DNA of 64,000 nucleotides, taken from Phycisphaeraceae bacterium (GTDB lineage Bacteria > Planctomycetota > Phycisphaerae > Phycisphaerales > Phycisphaeraceae). Below the pieces are notes generated by a model that did not search any database, was not told where the DNA came from, and was given only the letters and a program-made list of their open reading frames with translations. Shown in pieces: positions 56,127 through 63,536 of this stretch (the first letter of the stretch is position 1; each line of letters starts with the position of its first letter). Location: NCBI GenBank assembly GCA_020849625.1, contig JADLFV010000021.1, positions 1 through 64,000 on the forward strand, in the 5' to 3' direction. A program made the translations under genes and the position numbers.

Positions 56127-56786
56127 TCAGTTCACAAACCCGGCATCGCGCAACAGGTCCATGTTGACCGCGGCCCCCGGAAAACCTTCCGCCTGCATGT
56201 GCAGGCGATGCACGATGGTGCGGGCCAAAATGTCAGTCTCGATGTTGACCCGGTCGCCGACCTTGTGCAGGCCCAGCGTGGTGATGGATAACGTGGTTGG
56301 GATCAACGCCAGCGTGAATGTGTCGTCTTTGACGTCAGCCAAAGTCATGCTCACGCCGTCCACGGTGACCGAACCGCGCGGCACGATGTAGGGCATGATG
56401 TGTTTCGATGTGCGATAGGTGATCCACACGCCGCCGTCGGAAGTTTTCACTTGCGTGACCGTGCCGGTGCCGTCGATGTGGCCCTGCACGAAGTGCCCGC
56501 CCATCGGTTGACCCGCGGCCAGTGACGGCTCGAGGTTCACCTTGTCGCCGACATGCTTATCACCCAGCGATGTTTCCGCCAGCGTCTGCGGGATCACGTC
56601 GAACTGAAGCGTTTTTTCGTCCGCTTTGACCACGGTCAAACACACGCCGCTGATGGCGATCGAGTGGCCGTCCTGCGGCAGGTAATCGGTCTTCCAGTCG
56701 CGGCGGTCGATGACCAGCCGCACGCCGAAGTCGCGTTTTTCCAGGGCCGCGATCGTGCCCATCGCCTGAACAATGCCGGTAAACAT
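56127..56786 (-). CDS. ribE: Riboflavin synthase alpha chain
   Basis: A 219-residue riboflavin synthase, which dismutates two molecules of 6,7-dimethyl-8-ribityllumazine. The two lumazine-binding repeats are clear: MFTGIVQAMGTIAALEKRD, HSIAISGVCLTVVKADEK, then GGHFVQGHIDGTGTV and RGSVTVDGVSMTLADVKDD. Start MFTGIV at 56786 is the universal family start; the longer track ORF is not needed. TGCTACCAT (extended -10) lies six bases before it, so leaderless. No FMN riboswitch or other rib gene is nearby. Confidence 0.97.
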   Translation of the reverse strand: MFTGIVQAMGTIAALEKRDFGVRLVIDRRDWKTDYLPQDGHSIAISGVCLTVVKADEKTLQFDVIPQTLAETSLGDKHVGDKVNLEPSLAAGQPMGGHFVQGHIDGTGTVTQVKTSDGGVWITYRTSKHIMPYIVPRGSVTVDGVSMTLADVKDDTFTLALIPTTLSITTLGLHKVGDRVNIETDILARTIVHRLHMQAEGFPGAAVNMDLLRDAGFVN

Positions 56787-56792
56787 GCCCCG

Positions 56793-56801
56793 ATGGTAGC
56801 A
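56793..56801 (-). promoter_or_regulatory. Extended -10 promoter of ribE (leaderless)
   Basis: TGCTACCAT on the minus strand, six bases before ATG 56786. Confidence 0.5.
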
Positions 56802-56873
56802 GACCCGGGCAAACCCGGCGAAGGCCGCTGCGCCTACAATCTCTGGTCCCTTCACCCCCCTGGAGACTCCATC

Positions 56874-57080
56874 ATGTGCATGGAACGTTGCATTCGCGCG
56901 ATCGCCGGCAGCTTCATTCTCATTTCCCTGGCCCTGGGTCACTGGATCAATCCTTACTGGTACCTGTTCACCGTTTTCGTCGGCGCCAACCTGTTGCAGT
57001 CCGCCTTCACGCAATGGTGCCTGATGGAAAAGATCCTGGCCAAAGCCGGCATCGGCCCATGCGTGGCGAAAGAAGCGTGA
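56874..57080 (+). CDS. DUF2892 (YgaP-like) small membrane protein
   Basis: A 68-residue membrane protein, MCMERCIRAIAGSFILISLA, with two hydrophobic segments (GSFILISLALGHWINPYWY and LFTVFVGANLLQSAFTQWCLM) and a terminal ILAKAGIGPC. This is the DUF2892/YgaP transmembrane family pattern, where the C at W-C-x-M is conserved. In E. coli the domain is fused to a rhodanese; stand-alone forms are often near sulfur metabolism genes, not here. GGAG lies eight bases before ATG 56874. Confidence 0.85.
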   Translation: MCMERCIRAIAGSFILISLALGHWINPYWYLFTVFVGANLLQSAFTQWCLMEKILAKAGIGPCVAKEA

Positions 57081-57212
57081 GCGGATTTACGATTTGCGAT
57101 TTAGCAGCCAAGGCTGCTGTTGAGGCCGTTAGATTTGCGATTTGCGATTGTTCACGTGCAGTTCGCATGATAACTTCCAATCGCAAATCTAAAATCGAAA
57201 ATCGAAAATTCG
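57081..57212. repeat. Palindromic tandem-word element, word GATTTGCGATTT
   Basis: Left arm GATTTACGATTTGCGATTTA with AGATTTGCGATTTGCGATT; right arm AATCGCAAATCTAAAATCG and AAAATCGAAAATTCG. Confidence 0.8.
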
Positions 57213-57892
57213 CCGCGCCGCGGCATGACGGATCCGATCGGCCCGAATCCGCCACGCGCGCAGCGAAGCGACCCCCGGAAGTTCCGCTTGCGCGGACGAC
57301 AACTTCCGGGCAGGAAAGCCAGCGTCGGCGAGGCCCCATAGAGCCGGTAGGCGACGCGCCTGTCAGGCCTCCAAAAAAGGGGAGGCTCCCCTTTTTCTGA
57401 GGCTTTCTGAACGCTTGTGATCCGGGCACGGGCGGACGTACGTCAAGCCGATGGCGTCGAAGCAGCACTCACTCACTTGGGCCCGGTCGCGTCCGTGCCG
57501 AGTGTTTCATCACTCAGGCGACTGGGGTTAATCAAGCAATTGAGCCTCATCCGAAACCGGACGGCCTTCCTATAAAAGGGCGAAGCGTCACGTTTGTGCG
57601 CGCCGGAGGCACTTTTGAGGGGTCGAAAAGTAACATAAGTGCCTACGCAGGCAGCAATAGAAATTTTTTCGTGCGACCTCTAAAAAAAAGAAAATCGCTG
57701 ACCATTCTGTGCGCGCCGGTGGTCATGTTCGAAAAAAGTCGCGTAGCACCGAATGTCCATGCGGTGCCCCACGCCACATTGCAGCATGACGCCGTATTGA
57801 CATGCGGTGCTAGCGCGGAACAAACTGTTAGGGTGGATAGAGCAAAGCGAAACCCGCCCTGCAAACTGCTCATACCGGCAAACACGAGCAAG
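57213..57892. other. 680-base non-coding stretch with terminator-like hairpins
   Basis: No gene is supported. It contains a CCCCCGGAAG copy (57272) with an inverted AACTTCCGGG (57302), the sequence GCCGGTAGGCGACGC shared with the aspS leader, an A/T-flanked hairpin AGGGGA-GGC-TCCCCT (57374-57396) that can end transcription both ways, an AT-rich patch near 57660-57700, and a TTGACA at 57797 with weak CAAACT 18 bases on. Track ORFs here are low-quality. Confidence 0.45.
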
Positions 57893-58459
57893 ATGGTAAC
57901 ATGGAACACAACGATGATGATCCGGCGCCATCCTGAAATGAGTGGATTGGTCACAGTGATCGGTATTTTGATTCATTGGCTGCTTTGTGTACCGGCCGCT
58001 ATTCAACGTGGTTGGCCACCACTAAATCCTTATCTGGAATTCGTCGCTCCCTATCTGGGAATTTTTTTGCCCGTGTGTTTCCCTGCGCTCGATGACTCGC
58101 GGCGGCTTAGACATGTGCAGCAATGGTTGTACGCAATCACTATCCCAATAGGAATTGGTTTCGCTGCACAATACCGCCTAATGGGACACGCCCGCCCTAA
58201 TCATGGCCCGTATTGGTATGAAACAGTCCTAATTGCAGGATTACTTTTCCCGTTCACCTGGATATTGGGAGGAGTTCTAGATCGCCTGGGTGAAAAAGTA
58301 TGGGCGCTTCTACGTACTTTTGTCGAGCAAGATGGCAGGCATTGCAGTAGTTGTGGCTACGACTTGCTGGGAACTCAACTGGCAGGGAAAACCGAGTGTC
58401 CCGAGTGTGGCCACCAAAATCCCTTACCCACAAGGGCGACCAATGATCATATCAGCTAA
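57893..58459 (+). CDS. Membrane protein with C-terminal CxxCGYDLLG zinc ribbon
   Basis: A 188-residue protein with about four membrane helices (GLVTVIGILIHWLLCVPAAI; FVAPYLGIFLPVCFPAL; WLYAITIPIGIGFAAQYRL; VLIAGLLFPFTWILGGVL) and a zinc ribbon HCSSCGYDLLGTQ...KTECPECGHQ, as in 50460-51251. The start is uncertain: MVTWNTTMMIRRHPEM at 57893 is used; internal ATGs at 57914 and 57917 are alternatives. The track's first 99 residues are not membrane-like and come from an unrelated frame. GC is lower than in aspS and ribE, suggesting recent arrival or relaxed selection. Followed after ~150 bases by a promoter-terminator unit. Confidence 0.65.
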   Translation: MVTWNTTMMIRRHPEMSGLVTVIGILIHWLLCVPAAIQRGWPPLNPYLEFVAPYLGIFLPVCFPALDDSRRLRHVQQWLYAITIPIGIGFAAQYRLMGHARPNHGPYWYETVLIAGLLFPFTWILGGVLDRLGEKVWALLRTFVEQDGRHCSSCGYDLLGTQLAGKTECPECGHQNPLPTRATNDHIS

Positions 58460-58511
58460 ATAAATCCAAATGGGGATGCTTATATCGTTTTGCTGCCGTA
58501 ACAATCCGATG

Positions 58512-58638
58512 TATAATCCTGCCATGCTGACCGCCCCGACCAACGCCAATCGTCAGGACCATACCCCGCAAGGCCGGTAGGCGACGCTGTCATCACGCAA
58601 CAGACACGAGCCCCGCCGGCCAAAAGGCGGGGTTTTTT
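58512..58638 (+). ncRNA. Candidate small RNA or attenuated leader upstream of aspS
   Basis: TTGCTG-N16-TATAAT (-10 at 58512-58517) is followed ~95 bases later by a strong terminator CCCCGCC-GGCCAAAA-GGCGGGG-TTTTTT (58611-58638). No ORF fits between. The body contains GCCGGTAGGCGACGC, also found at ~57337-57351. aspS has its own promoter at 58755, so this could be an independent ~115-base RNA or an attenuator of aspS. Confidence 0.5.
58611..58638 (+). terminator. Rho-independent terminator upstream of aspS
   Basis: Seven perfect G/C pairs, loop GGCCAAAA, then six T. Confidence 0.85.
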
Positions 58639-58754
58639 GTTGGGATGAATCCGGGGTGCGGCCAGGGGAGACTTGCGGGGAACTTCCGGGGAACTTCCGG
58701 GGGGATCCGGCCCTTCGCGGTGCTCAGGGCTCGGCTTCGTTGGGAAACGGAAAC

Positions 58755-58763
58755 TGATATCAT
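58755..58763 (+). promoter_or_regulatory. Extended -10 promoter of aspS
   Basis: TGATATCAT, ~37 bases before ATG 58801, with AAGGA between. Confidence 0.5.
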
Positions 58764-58800
58764 TTGCCGCCTTCGACAGATGCAACACAAGGATCGAACC

Positions 58801-60600
58801 ATGACCATGCGAACCCACACCTGCGGTCAATTGCGGGACACCCACGTCGGCCAAACCGTCACGCTGGCGGGCTGGGTGAACAACTACCGCGATCACGGCG
58901 GGCTGATCTTCATCGACCTGCGCGACCGCGAGGGCGTCACCCAGCTCAAGTTCGACCCCGACCTGGCTGGCAGCGCGCACAAGGTCGCTGAAGGTCTGCG
59001 CCACGAGGACGTGGTGCGGGCCACGGGCAAGGTGGTCGATCGCGGCGTCAATGACAAGGGCCAGGCGCTGGCCAACCCCAAGCTGGCCACGGGTCAGATC
59101 GAGATCGAAGTCAGCGAACTGGTGATACTCAACAAAGCCAGCACGCCGCCGTTCACGCCGGACGATGCCCAGACCAGCGAAGAGATTCGTCTGCGCTATC
59201 GCTACATCGACATGCGCCGGCCGCAGATGCAGAACATCCTGCGCACGCGCCATCGTGTGGCCAAGATCATCCGCGACTACTGCGATAAGCACGGCTTCTA
59301 CGAAGTGGAAACGCCCTTCCTCTGCCGCAGCACGCCGGAGGGAGCGCGCGATTTTCTGGTGCCGTCACGTTTGCAGCCGGGCTCGTTCTACGCCCTGCCG
59401 CAGAGTCCGCAGCTTTTCAAGCAGATTCTGATGGTGGGCGGCGTGGACAAGTACATTCAGATCGTGCGCTGCTTCCGCGATGAAGACCCGCGGGCCGATC
59501 GTCAGGCGGAGTTCACGCAGATCGACCTGGAGATGAGTTTTGTCGAGCCGGACGATGTGATGAGCATCTGCGAAGGGATGATCCGCGAAGTGTGGAAGCA
59601 GGTGCTGGGCGTGGACGTGCCGAAGGTCGAGCGGATGTGCTACGCGGAGGCGATAGGTCGCTTCGGATCGGATCGGCCGGACCTGCGCTTCGGGATGGAG
59701 TTAGTGGATGTCAGCGATTTGGCCCAACAAACTGACTTCAAAGTCTTCCGGGGGGCGATCGAAGCGGGCGGCCTGGTAAAGGTGATTTGCGTTCCGGGGG
59801 CGGGCGGTGGTTCAATGAGCCGCAAGGAGACGGACGCTCTGGCCGAGTGGGTCAAGCAGTTCGGGGCGGGTGGTCTGCCGACGTGCAAAATTGAATCAGG
59901 CAAGCTGACCACCGGCGTCGCCAAGTTCCTCGAATCAATCTCCACCGCCCTGATCGAACGCACCGGGGCCAAGGACGGCGACCTGCTCTGCTTCGGCGTC
60001 AGCCCCAGGAAAACCGTCGTGCATCGCACGCTGAGCGAGTTGCGTGTGAAGCTGGCCCACGATCTGAAGATGATCAAGCCGGGCCAATGGAAATGGCTGT
60101 GGGTGGTTGATTTCCCGATGGTGGAGTGGAACGACGAGCAGAAGCGCTGGGACTCGCTGCATCACCCGTTCACCGCGCCGCTCGATGCCGACCTGGACAA
60201 AATCGAATCCGACACCGCCAACGTCAAGAGCAAAGCCTACGACCTGGTACTCAACGGCAGCGAGCTGGGCGGCGGCTCGATCCGTATCCATCGCCCCGAT
60301 GTGCAGCAGCGCGTGTTCAAACTGCTGGGCATCGATGAAGAAGCCGCGAAGATGAAGTTCGGCTTCCTGCTCGACGCATTGCAATACGGCGCACCGCCCC
60401 ACGGCGGCCTGGCCTTCGGGCTCGATCGCCTGGTCATGCACCTGGTCGGCACCAGCAACATCCGCGACGTGATCGCCTTCCCCAAGACGCAAATGGGCGC
60501 CGACCTGATGACCGAAGCCCCAGCCCCGGTCGATGACGCGCAGTTGAAGGAACTGTCACTGCGGGTGCAGACGCATGCCAAACCTGACAAAGCGGTGTAA
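58801..60600 (+). CDS. aspS: Aspartyl-tRNA synthetase (bacterial type)
   Basis: A 599-residue class II synthetase. The OB-fold anticodon domain (LAGWVNNYRDHGGLIFIDLR), motif 1 and motif 2 (VETPFLCRSTPEGARDFLVP; YIQIVRCFRDEDPRADRQ, EFTQIDLEMSFV), the bacterial GAD insertion (~290-420: FKVFRGAIEAGG, MSRKETDALAEWVKQFGAGG) and motif 3 (GGLAFGLDRLVMHLVG) are in order. The track start at 58645 is upstream; ATG 58801 (MTMRTHTCG) is the family start. Whether it also charges tRNA(Asn) (non-discriminating) cannot be told from motifs alone. A CTTCCGGGGG copy at 59745 encodes the FRG of FKVFRGAIEAGG. Confidence 0.97.
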   Translation: MTMRTHTCGQLRDTHVGQTVTLAGWVNNYRDHGGLIFIDLRDREGVTQLKFDPDLAGSAHKVAEGLRHEDVVRATGKVVDRGVNDKGQALANPKLATGQIEIEVSELVILNKASTPPFTPDDAQTSEEIRLRYRYIDMRRPQMQNILRTRHRVAKIIRDYCDKHGFYEVETPFLCRSTPEGARDFLVPSRLQPGSFYALPQSPQLFKQILMVGGVDKYIQIVRCFRDEDPRADRQAEFTQIDLEMSFVEPDDVMSICEGMIREVWKQVLGVDVPKVERMCYAEAIGRFGSDRPDLRFGMELVDVSDLAQQTDFKVFRGAIEAGGLVKVICVPGAGGGSMSRKETDALAEWVKQFGAGGLPTCKIESGKLTTGVAKFLESISTALIERTGAKDGDLLCFGVSPRKTVVHRTLSELRVKLAHDLKMIKPGQWKWLWVVDFPMVEWNDEQKRWDSLHHPFTAPLDADLDKIESDTANVKSKAYDLVLNGSELGGGSIRIHRPDVQQRVFKLLGIDEEAAKMKFGFLLDALQYGAPPHGGLAFGLDRLVMHLVGTSNIRDVIAFPKTQMGADLMTEAPAPVDDAQLKELSLRVQTHAKPDKAV

Positions 60601-60711
60601 GCCTCGCGCGGCAACGTGTGGCTGACACCCAGAGCGCCGCGCGGACACTGCCTTGAGCGCGCAACAAGGCAAGCCACAACAAGACAAGGCCATCCGCGGC
60701 ACAGCAAGACA
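60601..60711. other. Non-coding gap after aspS
   Basis: Contains a TGCCTTG-AGCGCGCAA-CAAGGCA hairpin (~60649-60671), a possible terminator without T-run, then GACAAGGCC direct repeats. Confidence 0.35.
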
Positions 60712-60906
60712 ATCCCAGGCAAGCCACGGAAGGACGCGGATGAACACGAATAAGCGCGAAAAATGCCGTTTATCCGCACGCGAGCAAGATCATATTTAAG
60801 TTAAATATAATCTTATTTAAGTTAAAAATGATCTTGTCCATGGCGTTAGAGATTGTCGGATGGCGTTGAGTTGTCATCCGTGGACATCCGTGATCATCCG
60901 TGGCTG
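60712..60906. repeat. ~190-base mobile-type palindrome, copy B (inverted relative to copy A)
   Basis: AT-rich core CAAGATCATATTTAAGTTAA ... AAAAATGATCTTG (60785-60835) is the reverse complement of the copy A core, and the flanking CGAATAAGCGCG...CGTTTATCC also matches copy A inverted. Outer words are GCCACGGAAGG/GGATGAACACG and CATCCGTGATCATCCGTGGC. Confidence 0.85.
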
Positions 60907-61095
60907 ATTCTGATTTGCTTGGCGTTCCTGGCGGCCTTCGCGCGACATTGCGCTCAGACAGCGCGTTTCAAGTTTCAGTGCAGCAACTGGAGGCGGCGCG
61001 GCTCATCGTGCAGGAGCACAAGAGCCGCGTCGCCTGGTCATCTCCGCTGCGATCAATCAGAAATCGCTCTGGATCTGCGCCCGGCGAGATCAGCG
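60907..61095. other. Non-coding gap before pfk
   Basis: No gene or clear signal. A weak hairpin around AAGAGCCGCGTCGCC is the only structure I see. Confidence 0.35.
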
Positions 61096-62442
61096 TTACG
61101 CAAACACGGCCGGCTGGCCGGTGGTTTCCAGGACGCTGAGCCAGATGTCGGATTCGGGGTCCACGCGGTTGCGGCCGGCGGTGACGGCGGCGATGGGCAT
61201 GTGCACCATGGAGCCGTGCCGGCGGCCGACGACCATTTCGGTTTTGCCGGCCATGGCGGCGTGCACGGCGTTCTGGGCCAGTCGCCAGCAATAGACCGAA
61301 TCGGAGGGCGTGGCGGGCACGGAGCGGATGATGTAGCTGGGATCGATGTACTTGAGCGAATGCTCGATGCCCAGTTCGCTCATGTAGTTGCCGATGCGTT
61401 CAGCCAGGAATGTGCCGACGTCCAGCAGCTTGGTGTTGCCGGAGGCATCGGTGCTGTCCTGGGCCTGCTGGGCCATTTTGATCTGATCCTGGAAAGCGCC
61501 CTCAGCCACGACGATCACCGCGTGATGGCGGCGCTGCAAGCGTTCGCGCAGGGCATCGAAGAAGGCGAGGTTGCTGGTCGGCAGCAGGGGCATTTCGGGG
61601 ATGAGGCAGAAGTTGACGTGGCTGGTGGCCAGGGTGGCGTGGGCGGCGATGAAGCCGGAGTGGCGGCCCATGAGTTTGACCAGGCCGATGCCGTTGTAGG
61701 TGCCGCGTGCTTCGTTGTGGGCGCTGATGATGGCGTTGACAGCCTCGGTGTAGGCGGTGTCGAAGCCGAAGCTGCGATCGATCCACAGCAGGTCGTTGTC
61801 GATGGTCTTGGGCACGCCGATCAGGGAGATGGGAGCGTTGCGTTTGTGCAGTTCGCGTGAGATATCGAGTCCGCCGCGCAGCGTGCCGTCACCGCCGATG
61901 ACAAAGAGGATGTTGACGCCCAGTTCAGCGAGGCGATCAGCGATGTCGCTGGTGTCCTGCGGGCCGCGTGAGGAGCCGAGCATGCTGCCGCCCTGCTCGT
62001 GGATTTCGCTGACTAGTTCGGGGTCGAGCTTGATGGGAGCGAAGTCGCTGTCGGGGACCAGGCCCTTGTAACCGAAGCGGAAGCCGAGGATGTTACGGAT
62101 GCCGTAGCGATACCAGGACTCCATGACCAGTCCGCGGATGACATCGTTGAGGCCGGGGCACAGGCCGCCGCAGGTGACGATGCCGACGGTGGTCTCCGCG
62201 GGGTTGAAGAAGATGTTGCGGCGTGGGCCGGCGATTTCGAGGGTGGGCTGAGCGTCCAGGCCGCCGGTGTCGTGGATGCGGCCGAGGTGATTGTGCAGCA
62301 GCAGTCGTTCGTCGTCATCCACGAAGCGCGGCGTGTGGGCCCGATGCATGGCCAGGTCCGCCAGGGGCGAATCGTACAAGCACGAGCCAAGGTCACGGAT
62401 CACGAAGTCATCCATCTCTAAGCGCACCATGCAGGATATCAT
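61096..62442 (-). CDS. pfkA: 6-phosphofructokinase (ATP type, group with plant/spirochaete forms)
   Basis: A 448-residue phosphofructokinase. The nucleotide site reads IVTCGGLCPGLNDVIRGLVM; the metal/phosphate loop is VIGGDGTLRGG; substrate motifs are VPKTIDNDLLWIDRSFGFDT, GLVKLMGRHSGFIAAHATLA and VVAEGAFQDQIK, with MVVGRRHGSMVHMPI near the C-terminus. The G-G-D-G-T (rather than G-G-D-D) form indicates ATP as donor. It is longer than E. coli PfkA (320) because of an N-terminal ~80-residue extension (DLGSCLYDSPLADL) seen in plant-like ATP-PFKs. ATG 62442 has GGGAGG four bases upstream. Confidence 0.93.
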   Translation of the reverse strand: MISCMVRLEMDDFVIRDLGSCLYDSPLADLAMHRAHTPRFVDDDERLLLHNHLGRIHDTGGLDAQPTLEIAGPRRNIFFNPAETTVGIVTCGGLCPGLNDVIRGLVMESWYRYGIRNILGFRFGYKGLVPDSDFAPIKLDPELVSEIHEQGGSMLGSSRGPQDTSDIADRLAELGVNILFVIGGDGTLRGGLDISRELHKRNAPISLIGVPKTIDNDLLWIDRSFGFDTAYTEAVNAIISAHNEARGTYNGIGLVKLMGRHSGFIAAHATLATSHVNFCLIPEMPLLPTSNLAFFDALRERLQRRHHAVIVVAEGAFQDQIKMAQQAQDSTDASGNTKLLDVGTFLAERIGNYMSELGIEHSLKYIDPSYIIRSVPATPSDSVYCWRLAQNAVHAAMAGKTEMVVGRRHGSMVHMPIAAVTAGRNRVDPESDIWLSVLETTGQPAVFA

Positions 62443-62477
62443 AGGACCTCCCGCAGTTTATCATCGGGGATCGGGAG

Positions 62478-62580
62478 GGGGATGATTGGGTGATTTGATG
62501 ATTTAGTGATTTGATGATTTGGTGATTATTTCATGGCAGGACAATCAGGGTATTTTCAATCACCTAATCACCAAATGATC
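62478..62580. repeat. Palindromic tandem-word element, word TGATTTGATGATT
   Basis: Left arm GGTGATTTGATGATTTAGTG and TGATTTGATGATTTGGTGAT; right arm AATCACCTAATCACCAAATG. Between divergent pfk and the endonuclease-like gene. Confidence 0.8.
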
Positions 62581-62604
62581 ATATCCCCCTGCCAGGGGAC
62601 GGTC

Positions 62605-62613
62605 TGCTACACT
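62605..62613 (+). promoter_or_regulatory. Extended -10 promoter of the endonuclease-like gene (leaderless)
   Basis: TGCTACACT, six bases before ATG 62620; no ribosome binding site. Confidence 0.5.
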
Positions 62614-62619
62614 GATGGC

Positions 62620-63525
62620 ATGAAGCTGAGACTTATCGCTCTTTGCGCCGTGCTGGCCGCTCTGTTGATCAACCAGTCCGCCCTGGCGGGGCAACAGACG
62701 GTCACGCTGGCTGCGTATAACATCGAAAACGCCTTCGATGTGTTCGACAATCCCTACACCGACGATCAGGACAACGAGGTCAAGCCGCGGTCGGAGTGGG
62801 AAGCGATCGCCAACGTGCTGCGCCAGGTGAATCCCGATGTCTGCGCCTTCTCGGAGTTGGAGAACGAATACGTACTGCATGCCATGGTGAGCGATTTTCT
62901 TCCGGGGGCCGGCTATCACTACGTCGCGGCTGATCACACCAACTCGACGCGCGGCATCAACCTGGGCATCATCAGCCGGCTGCCCATCCTGAGCCTGACC
63001 AGTTACCGCTTCCTGGAACTGACGCTGCCGGGCGAAGAACAGACGTGGACGTTCGCCCGCGATCTGTGGCGGGTGACGCTGGAAGCACCGGATGGCAAGC
63101 CGCTGGACGTGTTCGTGGTGCACCTTAAGAGCCGGCACGATTCGGATGACGATCCCAACAGCGCCAAGTGGCGGCTGGCGGAGGCGAGCATGGCCCGCAG
63201 GATCATCGACGGTCTGCTCGAGCAGAACCCCGAAGCGCGTCTGGCCATCATGGGCGACTTCAACGACACGCCGGGCGACCCGGCCATCAGCGCCCTGACC
63301 AGCGGAAAAAGCCTGATTGACGTGCACGCTAATCTCCCAGCCGAGCAGCGCATCACGTATCTGCGCAAGCCCTACCGCTCGACCATCGACTACATCCTGG
63401 CCAGTCCCGCGCTGGTCAATTTACTTGTGCCCGGCTCGCCTCGCGTGCTGCAGGATGAACGGTTGCTCGGCGGCTCGGATCACGCACCGGTGATCGCGAC
63501 GTTCCGCTTCGAGAGCGCGGAATGA
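62620..63525 (+). CDS. Secreted endonuclease/exonuclease/phosphatase family protein
   Basis: A 301-residue protein with a signal peptide (MKLRLIALCAVLAALLINQS, cleavage near ALA). The EEP (DNase I-like) fold is shown by LAAYNIENAFDVFDNP (N-x-E metal residues), FSELENEYVLHAMV (catalytic Glu), VFVVHLKSRHDSDDDP, AIMGDFNDTPGDP (G-D-F-N) and GGSDHAPVIATF (S-D-H). The catalytic set is complete. It probably acts outside the cytoplasm on nucleic acids or phosphoesters. The track start at 62533 lies in the repeat; ATG 62620 has a clean signal peptide and a -10 six bases upstream. Confidence 0.9.
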   Translation: MKLRLIALCAVLAALLINQSALAGQQTVTLAAYNIENAFDVFDNPYTDDQDNEVKPRSEWEAIANVLRQVNPDVCAFSELENEYVLHAMVSDFLPGAGYHYVAADHTNSTRGINLGIISRLPILSLTSYRFLELTLPGEEQTWTFARDLWRVTLEAPDGKPLDVFVVHLKSRHDSDDDPNSAKWRLAEASMARRIIDGLLEQNPEARLAIMGDFNDTPGDPAISALTSGKSLIDVHANLPAEQRITYLRKPYRSTIDYILASPALVNLLVPGSPRVLQDERLLGGSDHAPVIATFRFESAE

Positions 63526-63536
63526 GAACCGGCGGA

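Noticed and set aside
57596-57892. First 99 codons of the 287-codon ORF
   Set aside because: No membrane character or ribosome binding site; composition differs from the membrane part.
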